Position numbers and translations under genes: made by a program | Shown: positions 49,107-58,146 of the stretch, piece by piece | How positions within the stretch are numbered: position 1 is the stretch's first letter | How the letters are laid out: every line of letters begins with the position of its first letter | Source: Sva-07 sp963715285 | GTDB taxonomy: Bacteria; Actinomycetota; Acidimicrobiia; Acidimicrobiales; Ilumatobacteraceae | Length of the DNA: 64,000 bases | Assembly: GCA_963715285.1 (NCBI GenBank) | Contig: CAVQRU010000044.1 | Location: 1-64,000, forward strand | Direction of reading: 5' to 3' | Notes under the pieces: generated by a model | Seen by the model: the letters and a program-made list of their open reading frames with translations, nothing else | Told to the model about the DNA's origin: nothing | Database searches by the model: none

Positions 49107-51674
49107 ATGACCAACACGGCGGCGAACATCCCGGACAAGCCGACGCTCGACGGCATCGAGGACCGCTGGGTCGCGCAGTGGGACGCCGAGGGCACCTACC
49201 ACTTCGACGCCTCGGTGCCCCGGTCGGGTGTGTTCTCGATCGACACGCCGCCGCCAACCGTCAGCGGGTCGCTGCACATGGGTCACGTGTTCAGCTACAC
49301 CCACACCGACACGATCGCCCGCTTCCAGCGCATGCGCGGCAAGGCCGTGTTCTACCCGATGGGCTGGGACGACAACGGCCTGCCCACCGAGCGACGAGTC
49401 CAGAACTACTACGGCGTGCGCTGCGACCCGAGCCAGCACTACGTCGAGGGGTTCGAACCGCCGTTCCGCGGCGACCCGCCGAAGAACCACCACGCCATCC
49501 CGATCTCGCGTCCCAACTTCCTCGAACTCTGCGACGAACTGGTCGAACTCGACGAGCAGGTCTTCGAGGCCCTGCTGAAGCGACTCGGCCTGTCGGTCGA
49601 CTGGAACCATCAGTACGCCACCATCGACGAACGGTCGAGGCGCGCCAGCCAGCGCGCGTTCCTCCGCAACGTCGCCCGCGGTGAGGCGTACAGCCAGGAG
49701 GCGCCCACGTTGTGGGACATCGACTTCCGTACGGCCGTGGCCCAGGCGGAAATGGAGGACCGCGAGCGTCCGGGCGCCTATCACAAGATCCCGTTCGCCC
49801 GATCCGACGGCCATGGCGCCATCGAGATCGACACCACCCGCCCCGAGTTGCTCGCCGCCTGCGTCGCCCTGGTGGCCCATCCCGACGACGAGCGCTACCA
49901 GCCCCACTTCGGCACCACCGTGCGTACACCGTTGTACGGCGTCGAGGTCCCGATCGTCGCCCATGAACTCGCGCAGCCCGACAAGGGCACCGGCATCGCG
50001 ATGATCTGTACGTTCGGCGACACCACCGACGTCACGTGGTGGCGCGAGCTCGACCTCCCGATGCGGGCGATCATCGGCCGCGACGGCCGGCTGCACGCCG
50101 ACGCCCCCGATGGTGTCGACCCCGAGGCCTACGCAACCATCGCCGGACTCAGCGTCAAGCAGGCGCAGAAGGCCGTGGTCGAGCAGCTCGTCGAGCAGGG
50201 GCTGCTGGTCGGCGAACCTCGACCGGTCCAGCATCCCGTGAAGTTCTACGAACGAGGTGAACGCCCACTCGAGATCGTCACCTCGCGGCAGTGGTACATC
50301 CGCAACGGCGGCCGCGACCCCGAACTCCGCGCGGCGCTGGTCGCTCGCGGCGCCGAGGTCACCTGGCACCCGGCCCACATGCAGCACCGGTACGACAACT
50401 GGGTCGAGGGCCTCAACGGCGACTGGCTCGTCAGCCGGCAGCGCTTCTTCGGTGTGCCGATCCCGATCTGGTACGCCCTCGACGAGCACGGCGAGCCGAA
50501 GTACGACAACCCGCTGCTGCCCGACGAGTCGCAGCTCCCGATCGACCCCTCCACCGACGTTCCCGCCGGCTACTCCGAGGAGCAACGCGACCAGCCCGGC
50601 GGCTTCGCAGGCGATCCGGACATCCTCGACACGTGGGCGACCTCGTCGCTCACACCCGAGATCGCCGGTGGATGGGAAGAGGACGGCGACCTGTTCGAGC
50701 ACGTGTTCCCGATGGACATGCGGCCACAGGCCCACGACATCATCCGGACCTGGCTGTTCTCCACGATCACGCGCAGCCACCACGAGTTCGGATGCGTTCC
50801 GTGGAGTCATGCTGCGCTGTCCGGCTGGATCCTCGACCCCGACCGCAAGAAGATGTCGAAGTCGAAGGGCAACGTGGTCACCCCGATGGACCTCTTCGAG
50901 ACCTACGGCACCGATGCCGTCCGCTACTGGGCAGGTTCCGGCCGGCCGGGCGTCGACACGGCGTTCAGCGAAGACCAGATGAAGGTCGGCCGCAAGCTCG
51001 CCAACAAGCTGCTCAACGTCACGAAATTCGTGCTGCAGTTCGGCGCTCCGACGGCCGACCGCTCGCTCGACGACGGCGTCACCGAGCCGATCGACCGGTC
51101 GATGCTGGCGAAGCTCGATGCGGTCGTGATCGAGGCAACCGAGGCCTTCGAGGCCTTCGACTACGCGCGTGCCCTCGAGCGGACCGAGGCCTTCTTCTGG
51201 TGGTTCTGCGACAACTACGTCGAGCTGGTCAAGGGCCGCACGTACGACGAGGCTCGCCCCGACGCCGCCGACTCGGCCAAGCGCGCCCTGCGCACGGCAC
51301 TGAGCACGGTCCAGCGTCTGTTCGCGCCGATCCTGCCGTTCACCAGCGAGGAGGCGTGGAGTTGGTGGAACGACGGCAGCATCCACGTGGCCGCATGGCC
51401 GACACCGGTCGGTACCGACTCGCAACCGTTCGGCGACCCGACGCTCGCCGATGTCACGATCGAGGTCCTCACGCAGGTCCGCCGTGCCAAGACGGAGGCG
51501 AAGCGCAGCCAGCGCGCCGCCGTGGAGTCGCTGGTGGTCGCGGCACCGACGTCGCTGCATCCGGCGCTCGAGAACGGCCGCGGCGACCTCGTCGACGCGG
51601 GATCGATCCGGGACCTGACCATCGTCGACGGTGACGTGGTCACCACGACGGTCGTGCTCGCCGCCGACGACTGA
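49107..51674 (+). CDS. valS: Valine--tRNA ligase
   Basis: 855 residues. The HIGH-type motif is PPPTVSGSLHMGHVFSYTHT (near residue 50), the editing domain has IEIDTTRPELLAACVALVAH, the catalytic core contains RWYIRN-like (SRQWYIRNGGRDPELRAALV), DILDTWATSSLTPEIAGGW and the KMSKS motif DRKKMSKSKGNVVTPMDLFE (~590). The anticodon-binding helical domain follows. It lacks the long C-terminal coiled coil of the larger ValS type, as in several actinobacteria. The ATG at 49107 is right for MTNTAANIPDKPTLDGIEDR; the upstream open frame is only the 71-bp repeat array. Confidence 0.95.
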   Translation: MTNTAANIPDKPTLDGIEDRWVAQWDAEGTYHFDASVPRSGVFSIDTPPPTVSGSLHMGHVFSYTHTDTIARFQRMRGKAVFYPMGWDDNGLPTERRVQNYYGVRCDPSQHYVEGFEPPFRGDPPKNHHAIPISRPNFLELCDELVELDEQVFEALLKRLGLSVDWNHQYATIDERSRRASQRAFLRNVARGEAYSQEAPTLWDIDFRTAVAQAEMEDRERPGAYHKIPFARSDGHGAIEIDTTRPELLAACVALVAHPDDERYQPHFGTTVRTPLYGVEVPIVAHELAQPDKGTGIAMICTFGDTTDVTWWRELDLPMRAIIGRDGRLHADAPDGVDPEAYATIAGLSVKQAQKAVVEQLVEQGLLVGEPRPVQHPVKFYERGERPLEIVTSRQWYIRNGGRDPELRAALVARGAEVTWHPAHMQHRYDNWVEGLNGDWLVSRQRFFGVPIPIWYALDEHGEPKYDNPLLPDESQLPIDPSTDVPAGYSEEQRDQPGGFAGDPDILDTWATSSLTPEIAGGWEEDGDLFEHVFPMDMRPQAHDIIRTWLFSTITRSHHEFGCVPWSHAALSGWILDPDRKKMSKSKGNVVTPMDLFETYGTDAVRYWAGSGRPGVDTAFSEDQMKVGRKLANKLLNVTKFVLQFGAPTADRSLDDGVTEPIDRSMLAKLDAVVIEATEAFEAFDYARALERTEAFFWWFCDNYVELVKGRTYDEARPDAADSAKRALRTALSTVQRLFAPILPFTSEEAWSWWNDGSIHVAAWPTPVGTDSQPFGDPTLADVTIEVLTQVRRAKTEAKRSQRAAVESLVVAAPTSLHPALENGRGDLVDAGSIRDLTIVDGDVVTTTVVLAADD

Positions 51675-51742
51675 CCTCGACGAGCGCGGATCGCCGCGGG
51701 CGCCCGCCCCGAGCTGTCGGTGCCCGATATCGTCGGGCCGAC

Positions 51743-53086
51743 ATGACGGAGGAGATCCCAGCCAGCCCCGCGTCCCAGGTGAAGGGCAAGCGGACCTGGC
51801 CTCAGCGGCTGACCATCGCCGCGGCGTTCGCGTTGGCGCTCGGCTCCTTCGGCGCCGCCGGCGCTCTGTACGCCGGTCAACGCGTCATCGAGGACCGCAA
51901 CCTGGCCCCGGCGATCATCGACCCGTCGAAGGCCACCACCGTGCCGGCTGCACCGGTCACCGACGCCGACGGCTCCACCGTCACGGATGCTCCCGGGACC
52001 GCCGCCCCCGGAACCGCCCCTCCCGAGACCGCCCCTCCAGCGACGTTCCCACCGGCGGAACCCGACGCGAAGAACTTCCTGGTCACCGGTGCCGACAACA
52101 ACGCCTGCATCGACCCCGACTCGCCCTATGCACCCGCCTTCGGTGATCGCAGCAACTTCGGTGAACGCAGCGACACCATCATGATGTGGCGCGTCAACCC
52201 GTCGACCTCGCAGGTCGCCGTGCTCTCGTTTCCGCGCGACCTCTTCGTCGACATCGCCGGCTCGTCCCGCACCGGACGCATCAACGAGGCCTACGAGCGA
52301 GACAACCCCCAGAAGCTGATCGACACGATCTACCAGAACTTCGGGATCGTCACCGACCACTTCGTCCAGGTCGACTTCTGCGCGTTCCAGGAACTCGTCA
52401 GCGCCGTCGACGGTGTGGCCGTTCCGCTTCCCTACCCCGTGCGGGACCCCAACACGGGCTTGAACGTGCCGGAAGCCGGCTGTTACACGTTCAGCGGCGA
52501 CCATGCGCTGGCGTACGTGCGGTCACGCAAGCTCGAGTACCTCACCGAGACCGGCGAGTGGAAGCGGGACGGCACGTCCGACCTCGGACGCATCTCGCGC
52601 CAGCAGGACTTCCTGAAGCGCACGGTGTCGCGCCTGCTGTCCAAGGGGGCGTACAACCCCGATGTTGCCGGCGGGCTCATCCAGACCGTCTCGGAGTACA
52701 TCGTCACCGACCCCGATCTCACGCCCGCGAAGATGCTGGAGTTCGCCGGCGTGCTCAGCGGCGTCGACCCCACGGCGATCACGACGTACCAGATCGAGGC
52801 GACGCCGAAGACGATCCAGGGCAACGCCGTGCTCGTGCCGAACATCGGTGGCGACAACATGCAGGCGATCCTGTCGGTGTTCCGGGGCGAGGCGACGCTC
52901 GGCGAGATCCCCGATCAGGTCTTCGCCACCACCACGCCGCCGACCACCGACGTGATGCCGCCGGCCGACACCACGTCGGCACCGTCGGGCACCGAGGTCG
53001 CTCCGCCGACGGTGACCACGCTGCCCCAGGTGCTCGCCGACGAGAACATCTTCGGCATCGTCCCCGACAAGACCATCTCCTGCTGA
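51743..53086 (+). CDS. LCP (LytR-CpsA-Psr) family cell-wall glycopolymer ligase
   Basis: 447 residues. A short cytoplasmic head, one membrane helix (LTIAAAFALALGSFGAAGAL, residues ~28-47), a Thr/Pro-rich linker, then the LCP domain: KNFLVTGADN, RSDTIMMWRVNPSTSQVAVL with SFPRDLFVDIAG (catalytic Arg/Asp region), GRINEAYE, HFVQVDFCAFQELVSAVDGV, DHALAYVRSRKLEYL and RISRQQDFLKRTVSRLL. It transfers polymers such as teichoic acid or arabinogalactan-type glycans to peptidoglycan. It stands alone and ends at a palindromic hairpin. Confidence 0.92.
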   Translation: MTEEIPASPASQVKGKRTWPQRLTIAAAFALALGSFGAAGALYAGQRVIEDRNLAPAIIDPSKATTVPAAPVTDADGSTVTDAPGTAAPGTAPPETAPPATFPPAEPDAKNFLVTGADNNACIDPDSPYAPAFGDRSNFGERSDTIMMWRVNPSTSQVAVLSFPRDLFVDIAGSSRTGRINEAYERDNPQKLIDTIYQNFGIVTDHFVQVDFCAFQELVSAVDGVAVPLPYPVRDPNTGLNVPEAGCYTFSGDHALAYVRSRKLEYLTETGEWKRDGTSDLGRISRQQDFLKRTVSRLLSKGAYNPDVAGGLIQTVSEYIVTDPDLTPAKMLEFAGVLSGVDPTAITTYQIEATPKTIQGNAVLVPNIGGDNMQAILSVFRGEATLGEIPDQVFATTTPPTTDVMPPADTTSAPSGTEVAPPTVTTLPQVLADENIFGIVPDKTISC

Positions 53087-53088
53087 TC

Positions 53089-53119
53089 ATTGCAGCAGGG
53101 GTCAGACCCCAGCTGCAAT
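53089..53119. terminator. Palindromic hairpin repeat (copy 1), bidirectional terminator
   Basis: ATTGCAGCAGGGGTC-A-GACCCCAGCTGCAAT has 15-bp arms with one mismatch. It sits between convergent genes: 2 bp past the LCP stop and 2 bp before the VWA stop. A nearly identical element is at 56254. Confidence 0.7.
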
Positions 53120-53121
53120 CG

Positions 53122-54063
53122 TCACGTGTCGAGGACCCGGGCGAGCGCGGCGGCGGCATCGGACGGGCCCGACACCGTGGTGAATCGGGCGCCGGCCTGG
53201 CGTGCCAACTCCTCGGCCTCTGCGGCGTCGCTCTCCGGTGCGATGATCACCAACTCGCCGAGGCGCCGGGCCGCACCGACCACGTCACCGGGCGCCGTTG
53301 CCCGACAGTCCGACAGCAGCACGGTGATCTTGCGGCCCGCCCGCGATCGCGAGAGTTGGTCGGCGGCGGCGACCAGAGCACCCGCCACATCGGTGGTGCC
53401 GAACCCACGCAGGGCCAGCACCGAGTCGATGACGCGCTCGTTCGACTTCGCCGCGTCCTGCGACTTCGCGGCGACGACGTCCTTGCCGAACGACAGCACC
53501 GAGTAGTCGTCCGGACTCCGCCACGCAACCGCTGCAGCCGTCACCGCGGCCGTCGCCAACGGACGGCCCGTCATCGAACCGCTGCGGTCGACGAGCAGGC
53601 AGATCGCCGTGCCCGGCGTCGACCAGGCACGCACTCGGAGGTCGTCGGGATCGACGGCCGCACCCTCCCCCCGAGCGGTCATGAGTGCATCGATGCTCGC
53701 GTCGACGTCGAGGTCGCCACCGTCGGGCCGGTACCGCTGCGTCCGGAGTTGCCCCACACCCCGTGGGCTCGCCGGGCCTCGGCGCGACAGGTCGAGGAAC
53801 AATCGGCCCGCCAGTCGTCGAGCCAGCTCGCGCAGTTTCGGGTCGGTCGCCCCGGTGAGGTCGGCCAGCAGGGCCAGCGTTGCGTCGGGATCGTCTTCCA
53901 GCGCCGCTTCGACCGCGTCCTCGTCGAGTTCGCCGACTTCGGGAGAGATCTCGTCGAAGTTCGGTTGCTGCTCGAGCGAGCGTCTCGACGTGGTCTTGCG
54001 ACGCGCCTTGGTGACCTCCTCGTCGGCTTCGTCGCCCTCCTTCGCCGGGGGCGGAGCGTTCAG
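53122..54063 (-). CDS. VWA-domain protein (MoxR partner, ChlD-like)
   Basis: Up to 313 residues. The C-terminal von Willebrand A domain has an intact MIDAS: LLVDRSGSMTGRPLATAAVT, ALRGFGTTDVAGALVAAADQ and KITVLLSDCRAT. The N-terminal part is acidic and helical (EISPEVGELDEDAVEAALED, TDPKLRELARRLAGR). No ATG or GTG is available in frame; a CTG at 54063 overlaps the MoxR stop (CTGA), giving the full acidic domain, while a TTG at 53802 would cut it off. It probably works with the MoxR ATPase as a metal-dependent chaperone. Confidence 0.75.
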   Translation of the reverse strand: MNAPPPAKEGDEADEEVTKARRKTTSRRSLEQQPNFDEISPEVGELDEDAVEAALEDDPDATLALLADLTGATDPKLRELARRLAGRLFLDLSRRGPASPRGVGQLRTQRYRPDGGDLDVDASIDALMTARGEGAAVDPDDLRVRAWSTPGTAICLLVDRSGSMTGRPLATAAVTAAAVAWRSPDDYSVLSFGKDVVAAKSQDAAKSNERVIDSVLALRGFGTTDVAGALVAAADQLSRSRAGRKITVLLSDCRATAPGDVVGAARRLGELVIIAPESDAAEAEELARQAGARFTTVSGPSDAAAALARVLDT

Positions 54064-55025
54064 CCGGCCGTCGTCGCCCCGTTCGGGGCGCCCGCTTTTC
54101 CCTCGCGCTGCCCGTCGTCGTCCTTGCGGCCGAACACGGCCAACCAGAGTTCGCGCACGATGTCCTCGGTCGATCGGGTCGTGCCCTCCCGGAGCCGGAT
54201 GCGGCCGGACAGCGCAACGAGCGCCGCATCGAGCGACACGTCACCGTTGGTCACCGACGTGTCCCGCACCGTCGCCAACGACGACGCCACTGCGCACATG
54301 TCGATGGCGCCGCGTACCGACGAGCCGACGCGCAGGTCGCCGTGGGTACGCGTGAGTCGCACCAGCTCGACCACCTTTGCCACCCACTCCGGGTCGAGGT
54401 CGGCTGCTCCCGCCGTCCGCTCGGTGATCAGCCGCTCGTCGGTGGCCGTCTGGTAGTCGACGGCAAGACGACAGACCCGGTCGTACACCGCCCCGGAGAT
54501 GCGGGCGGTGCCGATCGCATCGAACGGGTTCATCGCCGCCACGAGCCGGAAGCCGGGCGCGGCGGGGAGCCGGCCGAGGCGCGGGACGTGCAGTTCGCCC
54601 TCGCTCATCACGGTGATCAGCACGTTGAGCGTCTCCTCGGGGACCCGGTTGATCTCCTCGACGTAGAGCAACGAACCGTCGCGGAGCGCTGCGGCGAGCG
54701 GCCCGTCGACGAACACGTCGGGGTCGTAGCCCTCGGCGAGCACACGGGCCGGGTCGAAGTGGCCGACGAGACGGGCAGGTGTCAGTTCGGCGTTGCCTTC
54801 GACGAACTCGAAACCGACGCCGAGTTCGTGGGCCACGGTACGCAGGAGCGTCGACTTGCCGGTACCCGGCGGCCCCTCGATGACGATGTGGCGGTCGGCG
54901 ATCAGCGCGGCGACGACGAGTTCGATCTCGCGTCGCCGGCCGACGACGGTGGAGGTGATCGACGCGACCAGCGCGCCGGGGTCGAGCACACCGTGCTCGG
55001 GTGAGGTGTCGGTCATGGAAGTCAC
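54060..55025 (-). CDS. MoxR-type AAA+ ATPase
   Basis: 321 residues. Walker A IVIEGPPGTGKSTLLRTVAH (near residue 50), Walker B SLLYVEEINRVPEETLNVLI, sensor 1 FRLVAAMNPFDAIGTARISG and sensor 2 region RVGSSVRGAIDM are present. MoxR proteins with VWA partners assemble or activate metalloenzymes and other complexes. It ends overlapping the VWA gene. The ATG at 55016 (MTDTSPEH) is an alternative start. Confidence 0.92.
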   Translation of the reverse strand: MTSMTDTSPEHGVLDPGALVASITSTVVGRRREIELVVAALIADRHIVIEGPPGTGKSTLLRTVAHELGVGFEFVEGNAELTPARLVGHFDPARVLAEGYDPDVFVDGPLAAALRDGSLLYVEEINRVPEETLNVLITVMSEGELHVPRLGRLPAAPGFRLVAAMNPFDAIGTARISGAVYDRVCRLAVDYQTATDERLITERTAGAADLDPEWVAKVVELVRLTRTHGDLRVGSSVRGAIDMCAVASSLATVRDTSVTNGDVSLDAALVALSGRIRLREGTTRSTEDIVRELWLAVFGRKDDDGQREGKAGAPNGATTAG

Positions 55026-55074
55026 GTCGGGTCGAACCTAGCGTCGGAGCGCCGTCAGGCTCCTGCCGCAGGCT

Positions 55075-56229
55075 TCAGGAGTGGACGACGACCCCGCGGA
55101 TGTTCGTGCCGTCACGCATCGCCTGGTACCCGTCGTTGATCTCGTCGAGCGAATAGCGGTTGGTGATCAACTCGTCGAGCTTGAGCTGGCCGTCGCGATA
55201 CAGATTCAGCAACTTCGGGATGTCGGCCCGGGGGTTGAGCGAGCCGAAGATCGTGCCCTTGATCTCCTTGTTCCACATCGCCAGCTCGAACAGGTTCACC
55301 GACGACTCGGTCTGGGTGATCGGTGCGATGCCGGTGACGACGATCGTGCCGCCCTTCCCGGCGAGCTGCGTGCCGAGCGCCATCAGGTCACCGTAGAGGA
55401 CACCAGGCGTCATGATCACCTTGTCGGCCATCATCCCCTCGGTCATCTCCATCACCTGCGGGAGCGCGTCCTCCATCGACGAGAACGTGTGGCTGGCACC
55501 GAACTCCATCGCCTTCTCGCGCTTGAACTCGAGCGGGTCGACGGCGATCACGTGGCGGGCGCCGGCCATCGCCGCGCCCTGCACGGCGTTGATCCCGATG
55601 CCGCCGATGCCGACGACGACCACGGTGTCGCCAGGGGCGACCGCGGCCCGATTGGTGGCGGACCCCCAGCCGGTGGCGACGCCACACGACACGAGCGCGA
55701 CCGCTTCGAGCGGGAGGTCGGTGTCGACCTTGATCACCTGCGACTCGGCGACGCAGGAGTACTGCGAGAACGTGCCGAGCTTGGCGAACAGGGTGAGTTC
55801 GGGGCCGCCGCCGGCGATGCGGTGGCGGCTGGTCCCGTCGGTGACCATCCCCTTGACGAAGGCACCGGCACCGGCATCGCACAGGTTCTGACGGCCGGTC
55901 GAGCAGTACCGGCAGTGACCGCACGACGGGATGAACGACGCCGACACGTGATCGCCGACGGCGACGCTCGTGACACCGGGGCCGACCTCGGCGACGACGC
56001 CGGCACCCTCGTGCCCGCCGACGACGGGCCACAGGTCGTCGATGCCCATCAACGGCCACGCCTCCTGTGGCGGCACCATGTCGCCGGTGACCATGTGCTC
56101 GTCGGAGTGGCACAGCCCAGCGGCCTTCCACTCGACGAGCACCTCACCGGCCTTCGGCGCATCGACCTCGATCTCCTCGACCCGCCATTCCTGGTCGGTG
56201 CCGTGGAGTACTGCTGCTCTGCTCTTCAT
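55075..56229 (-). CDS. Zinc alcohol dehydrogenase, NDMA-dependent type (paralogue 1)
   Basis: 384 residues. The catalytic zinc site includes GLCHSDEHMVTGD and GGHEGAGVVAEVG, and the structural zinc site SCGHCRYCSTGRQNLCDAGA. The NAD(P) fold is DTVVVVGIGGIGINAVQGAA. Sequence style (KAAGLCHSDEHMVTGDM, GTFSQYSCVAESQVIKVD) is that of NDMA-dependent actinobacterial dehydrogenases, which hold the nicotinamide tightly and often rely on mycofactocin. The ATG at 56229 was chosen because the 18 residues upstream come from the palindromic repeat. It is downstream of paralogue 2. Confidence 0.9.
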   Translation of the reverse strand: MKSRAAVLHGTDQEWRVEEIEVDAPKAGEVLVEWKAAGLCHSDEHMVTGDMVPPQEAWPLMGIDDLWPVVGGHEGAGVVAEVGPGVTSVAVGDHVSASFIPSCGHCRYCSTGRQNLCDAGAGAFVKGMVTDGTSRHRIAGGGPELTLFAKLGTFSQYSCVAESQVIKVDTDLPLEAVALVSCGVATGWGSATNRAAVAPGDTVVVVGIGGIGINAVQGAAMAGARHVIAVDPLEFKREKAMEFGASHTFSSMEDALPQVMEMTEGMMADKVIMTPGVLYGDLMALGTQLAGKGGTIVVTGIAPITQTESSVNLFELAMWNKEIKGTIFGSLNPRADIPKLLNLYRDGQLKLDELITNRYSLDEINDGYQAMRDGTNIRGVVVHS

Positions 56230-56253
56230 GTCGACCCCCCAGTCGAATGAGCT

Positions 56254-56284
56254 GTTGCAGCTGGGGTCTGACCCCAGCTGCAAC
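56254..56284. terminator. Palindromic hairpin repeat (copy 2)
   Basis: GTTGCAGCTGGGGTC-T-GACCCCAGCTGCAAC is a perfect 15-bp inverted repeat around one base. It lies in the 65-bp gap between two same-strand alcohol dehydrogenase genes, 10 bp past the upstream gene's stop. The same element occurs at 53089. Confidence 0.7.
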
Positions 56285-56294
56285 AGGTTGGTGT

Positions 56295-57422
56295 TCAGTC
56301 GTAGATGAGGACGCCGCGGATGTTCTTACCGTTGCGCATGTCCTCGAAGCCCTGGTTGATCTCGTCGAGCGAGTACGTGTTGGTGACCAGCGTGTCGAGG
56401 TCGAGCTGGCCCTGCGTGTAGAGCTCGAGCAGCTGCGGGATGTCCTTGCGGATGTTGGCCGAACCGAACAGCGAGCCGATGATCTGCTTCTCGAACAGCG
56501 TGAGGAACGCACCGGGCACCGCCATCGACGGCTCGACGGTCGGGTGGATGTTGGTGACCACGATCTTGGCGCGCTTGCCGCCGAGGTGGAACGCCTCGCC
56601 GAGCGCGTCGCCGTTGCCGACGCCCATCGTCATCAGCACCTTGTCGAATCCACGACCCCAGGTGGAGTCGCCGAGACCCTCCATCGCCTCGGCGATCGAG
56701 GCGTAGGTGTGGGTGGCACCCAACTCCATTGCGGTCTCCCGCTTGAACTCGACCGGGTCGATCGCGGCGATCACGCGTGCGCCGGCGAGCTTGGCACCCT
56801 GAATGGCGTTGGCGCCGATGCCACCCGCACCGACCACGGCGACGAAGTCACCGGGGCCGACCTCGGCGGCGTACACCGCGGAGCCCCATCCCGTGACGAC
56901 GCCGCAACCGAGCAGGCATGCACGGTCGAGCGGGAGATCCTTGTCGATCTTGACGCAGCTCGACTCGTGGACGACGGTGTGCTGGGCGAACGTGCCGAGC
57001 AGGCACATCAGCCCGAGGTCCTCGCCGTCGGCGGTGTGGTGGCGGGCCGTGCCGTCGGAGATCTGGCGGCCGGTCGGGAAGGCCTCACCGCCGACGTCGC
57101 AGAGGTTGGAGTGGCCCGATGCGCAGCTCGGGCAGCGGCCGCAGGCGGGGATGAAACCGAAGACGACGTGGTCGCCCGGCTCCAGACCGGTGACGTTGGG
57201 GCCGACCTCCATCACGATGCCGGCGCCCTCGTGACCACCGATCAGCGGCATCGGCGAGGTGGCACCGGCGAGGTCGCCGGTGACGAGGTGCTCGTCGGAG
57301 TGACACATCCCCGACGCCTTCATCTGGACGAGCACTTCGCCTGCCTTGGGCGGGTCGAGTTCGATGGTCTCGACGCTCCATTCCTGGCCGATGTCCCTGA
57401 GTACTGCTGCCTTGGTCTGCAT
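56295..57422 (-). CDS. Zinc alcohol dehydrogenase, NDMA-dependent type (paralogue 2)
   Basis: 375 residues. It has GMCHSDEHLVTGDLAG and GGHEGAGIVMEVG (catalytic zinc), ACGRCPSCASGHSNLCDVGG (structural zinc, four Cys) and the nucleotide fold DFVAVVGAGGIGANAIQGAK. Much of it aligns with paralogue 1, for example KAGEVLV and CHSDEH near the N-terminus and TNxYSLDEIN near the C-terminus. It probably oxidises primary alcohols or aldehydes with a tightly bound cofactor. It is first in the pair and divergent from the hypothetical gene at 57478. Confidence 0.92.
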   Translation of the reverse strand: MQTKAAVLRDIGQEWSVETIELDPPKAGEVLVQMKASGMCHSDEHLVTGDLAGATSPMPLIGGHEGAGIVMEVGPNVTGLEPGDHVVFGFIPACGRCPSCASGHSNLCDVGGEAFPTGRQISDGTARHHTADGEDLGLMCLLGTFAQHTVVHESSCVKIDKDLPLDRACLLGCGVVTGWGSAVYAAEVGPGDFVAVVGAGGIGANAIQGAKLAGARVIAAIDPVEFKRETAMELGATHTYASIAEAMEGLGDSTWGRGFDKVLMTMGVGNGDALGEAFHLGGKRAKIVVTNIHPTVEPSMAVPGAFLTLFEKQIIGSLFGSANIRKDIPQLLELYTQGQLDLDTLVTNTYSLDEINQGFEDMRNGKNIRGVLIYD

Positions 57423-57477
57423 GAGCCGAACAGTACGTCAGGTGTCGATGCGCTGTGGCATCGGACACACTGGCACG

Positions 57478-58002
57478 ATGACCACCCCCGGCGACGATCC
57501 CGAGACCGTGGTGGAGTACGTCCGAGCCCTCCCCGACGACGACCTCCACCACCTGGCCGAGGTGGTGCGTCAGGTGCAGATCGAGCGCGCGATCGGCAAC
57601 GGCGATCACGACGCGATCATCGCCGCCGGGTTCGAGTCGGGCTTCGGTCGTGACGGCCTCGGCGTGCTGCCCTGGGTCGAGGGCAACGTCATCGTCTGCC
57701 CCGGCGGGTTGGTGTCGAAGTCGAAGACCAGCCATCGCTGCCGCTTCGTGAGCGTCGACGACGTGTGGGTGTGGGACTCGGGCCTCCTGCTGCGCGAGGA
57801 CAAGCGATCGTCGCCGGGCACCGACGACGGCTTTCGGGCGATCGCGCTCGTCCCGCTCGTCGACGGCACCGAACTCGACGTGGTCACCGGCAAGGCGCGC
57901 GGCGGTCAACACTCGGTCGATCACGTCGTGAGCTACGAGGTCCGCGGCGGCGACCTCGTCGAGGTCAGCCAACGCAGCGTCACCCCCGCCAACATGCGCT
58001 GA
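57478..58002 (+). CDS. Hypothetical protein, soluble
   Basis: 174 residues with no motif that I recognise. It begins with an acidic helical segment (ETVVEYVRALPDDDLHHLAE, VVRQVQIERAIGNG), followed by a beta-rich body (LPWVEGNVIVCPGGLVSKSK, RCRFVSVDDVWVWDSGLLLR, VDGTELDVVTGKARGGQHSV). No membrane segment or signal peptide is visible. Codon use and frame length support a real gene. It is divergent from the alcohol dehydrogenase pair by 55 bp. Confidence 0.7.
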   Translation: MTTPGDDPETVVEYVRALPDDDLHHLAEVVRQVQIERAIGNGDHDAIIAAGFESGFGRDGLGVLPWVEGNVIVCPGGLVSKSKTSHRCRFVSVDDVWVWDSGLLLREDKRSSPGTDDGFRAIALVPLVDGTELDVVTGKARGGQHSVDHVVSYEVRGGDLVEVSQRSVTPANMR

Positions 58003-58092
58003 CCCCGCACCCCTCCCCACCCCGCCCCTCTCCCCCCCACCCCGAAACTTGCCTGGTTCGTCGCGCTCAGCGCGCAGATCGAGGCATTTTTC

Positions 58093-58140
58093 GGGGGGTT
58101 TGGCGGGGGGTTTGGCGGGGGGTTTGGCGGGGGGTTTGGA
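58093..58140. repeat. 12-bp G-rich tandem repeat (four copies)
   Basis: GGGGGGTTTGGC is repeated four times just after the M16 peptidase gene's 3' end. The run of six-G tracts separated by TTTGGC could form G-quadruplex-like structures on the plus strand. A small dyad (CGCGCTCAGCGCG) lies about 30 bp to the left. Confidence 0.85.
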
Positions 58141-58146
58141 GGGAGG

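Noticed and set aside
49077..51560. 827-residue minus-strand frame opposite valS
   Set aside because: The plus strand encodes a complete valine--tRNA ligase with both signature motifs; the reverse frame is a GC-rich shadow.
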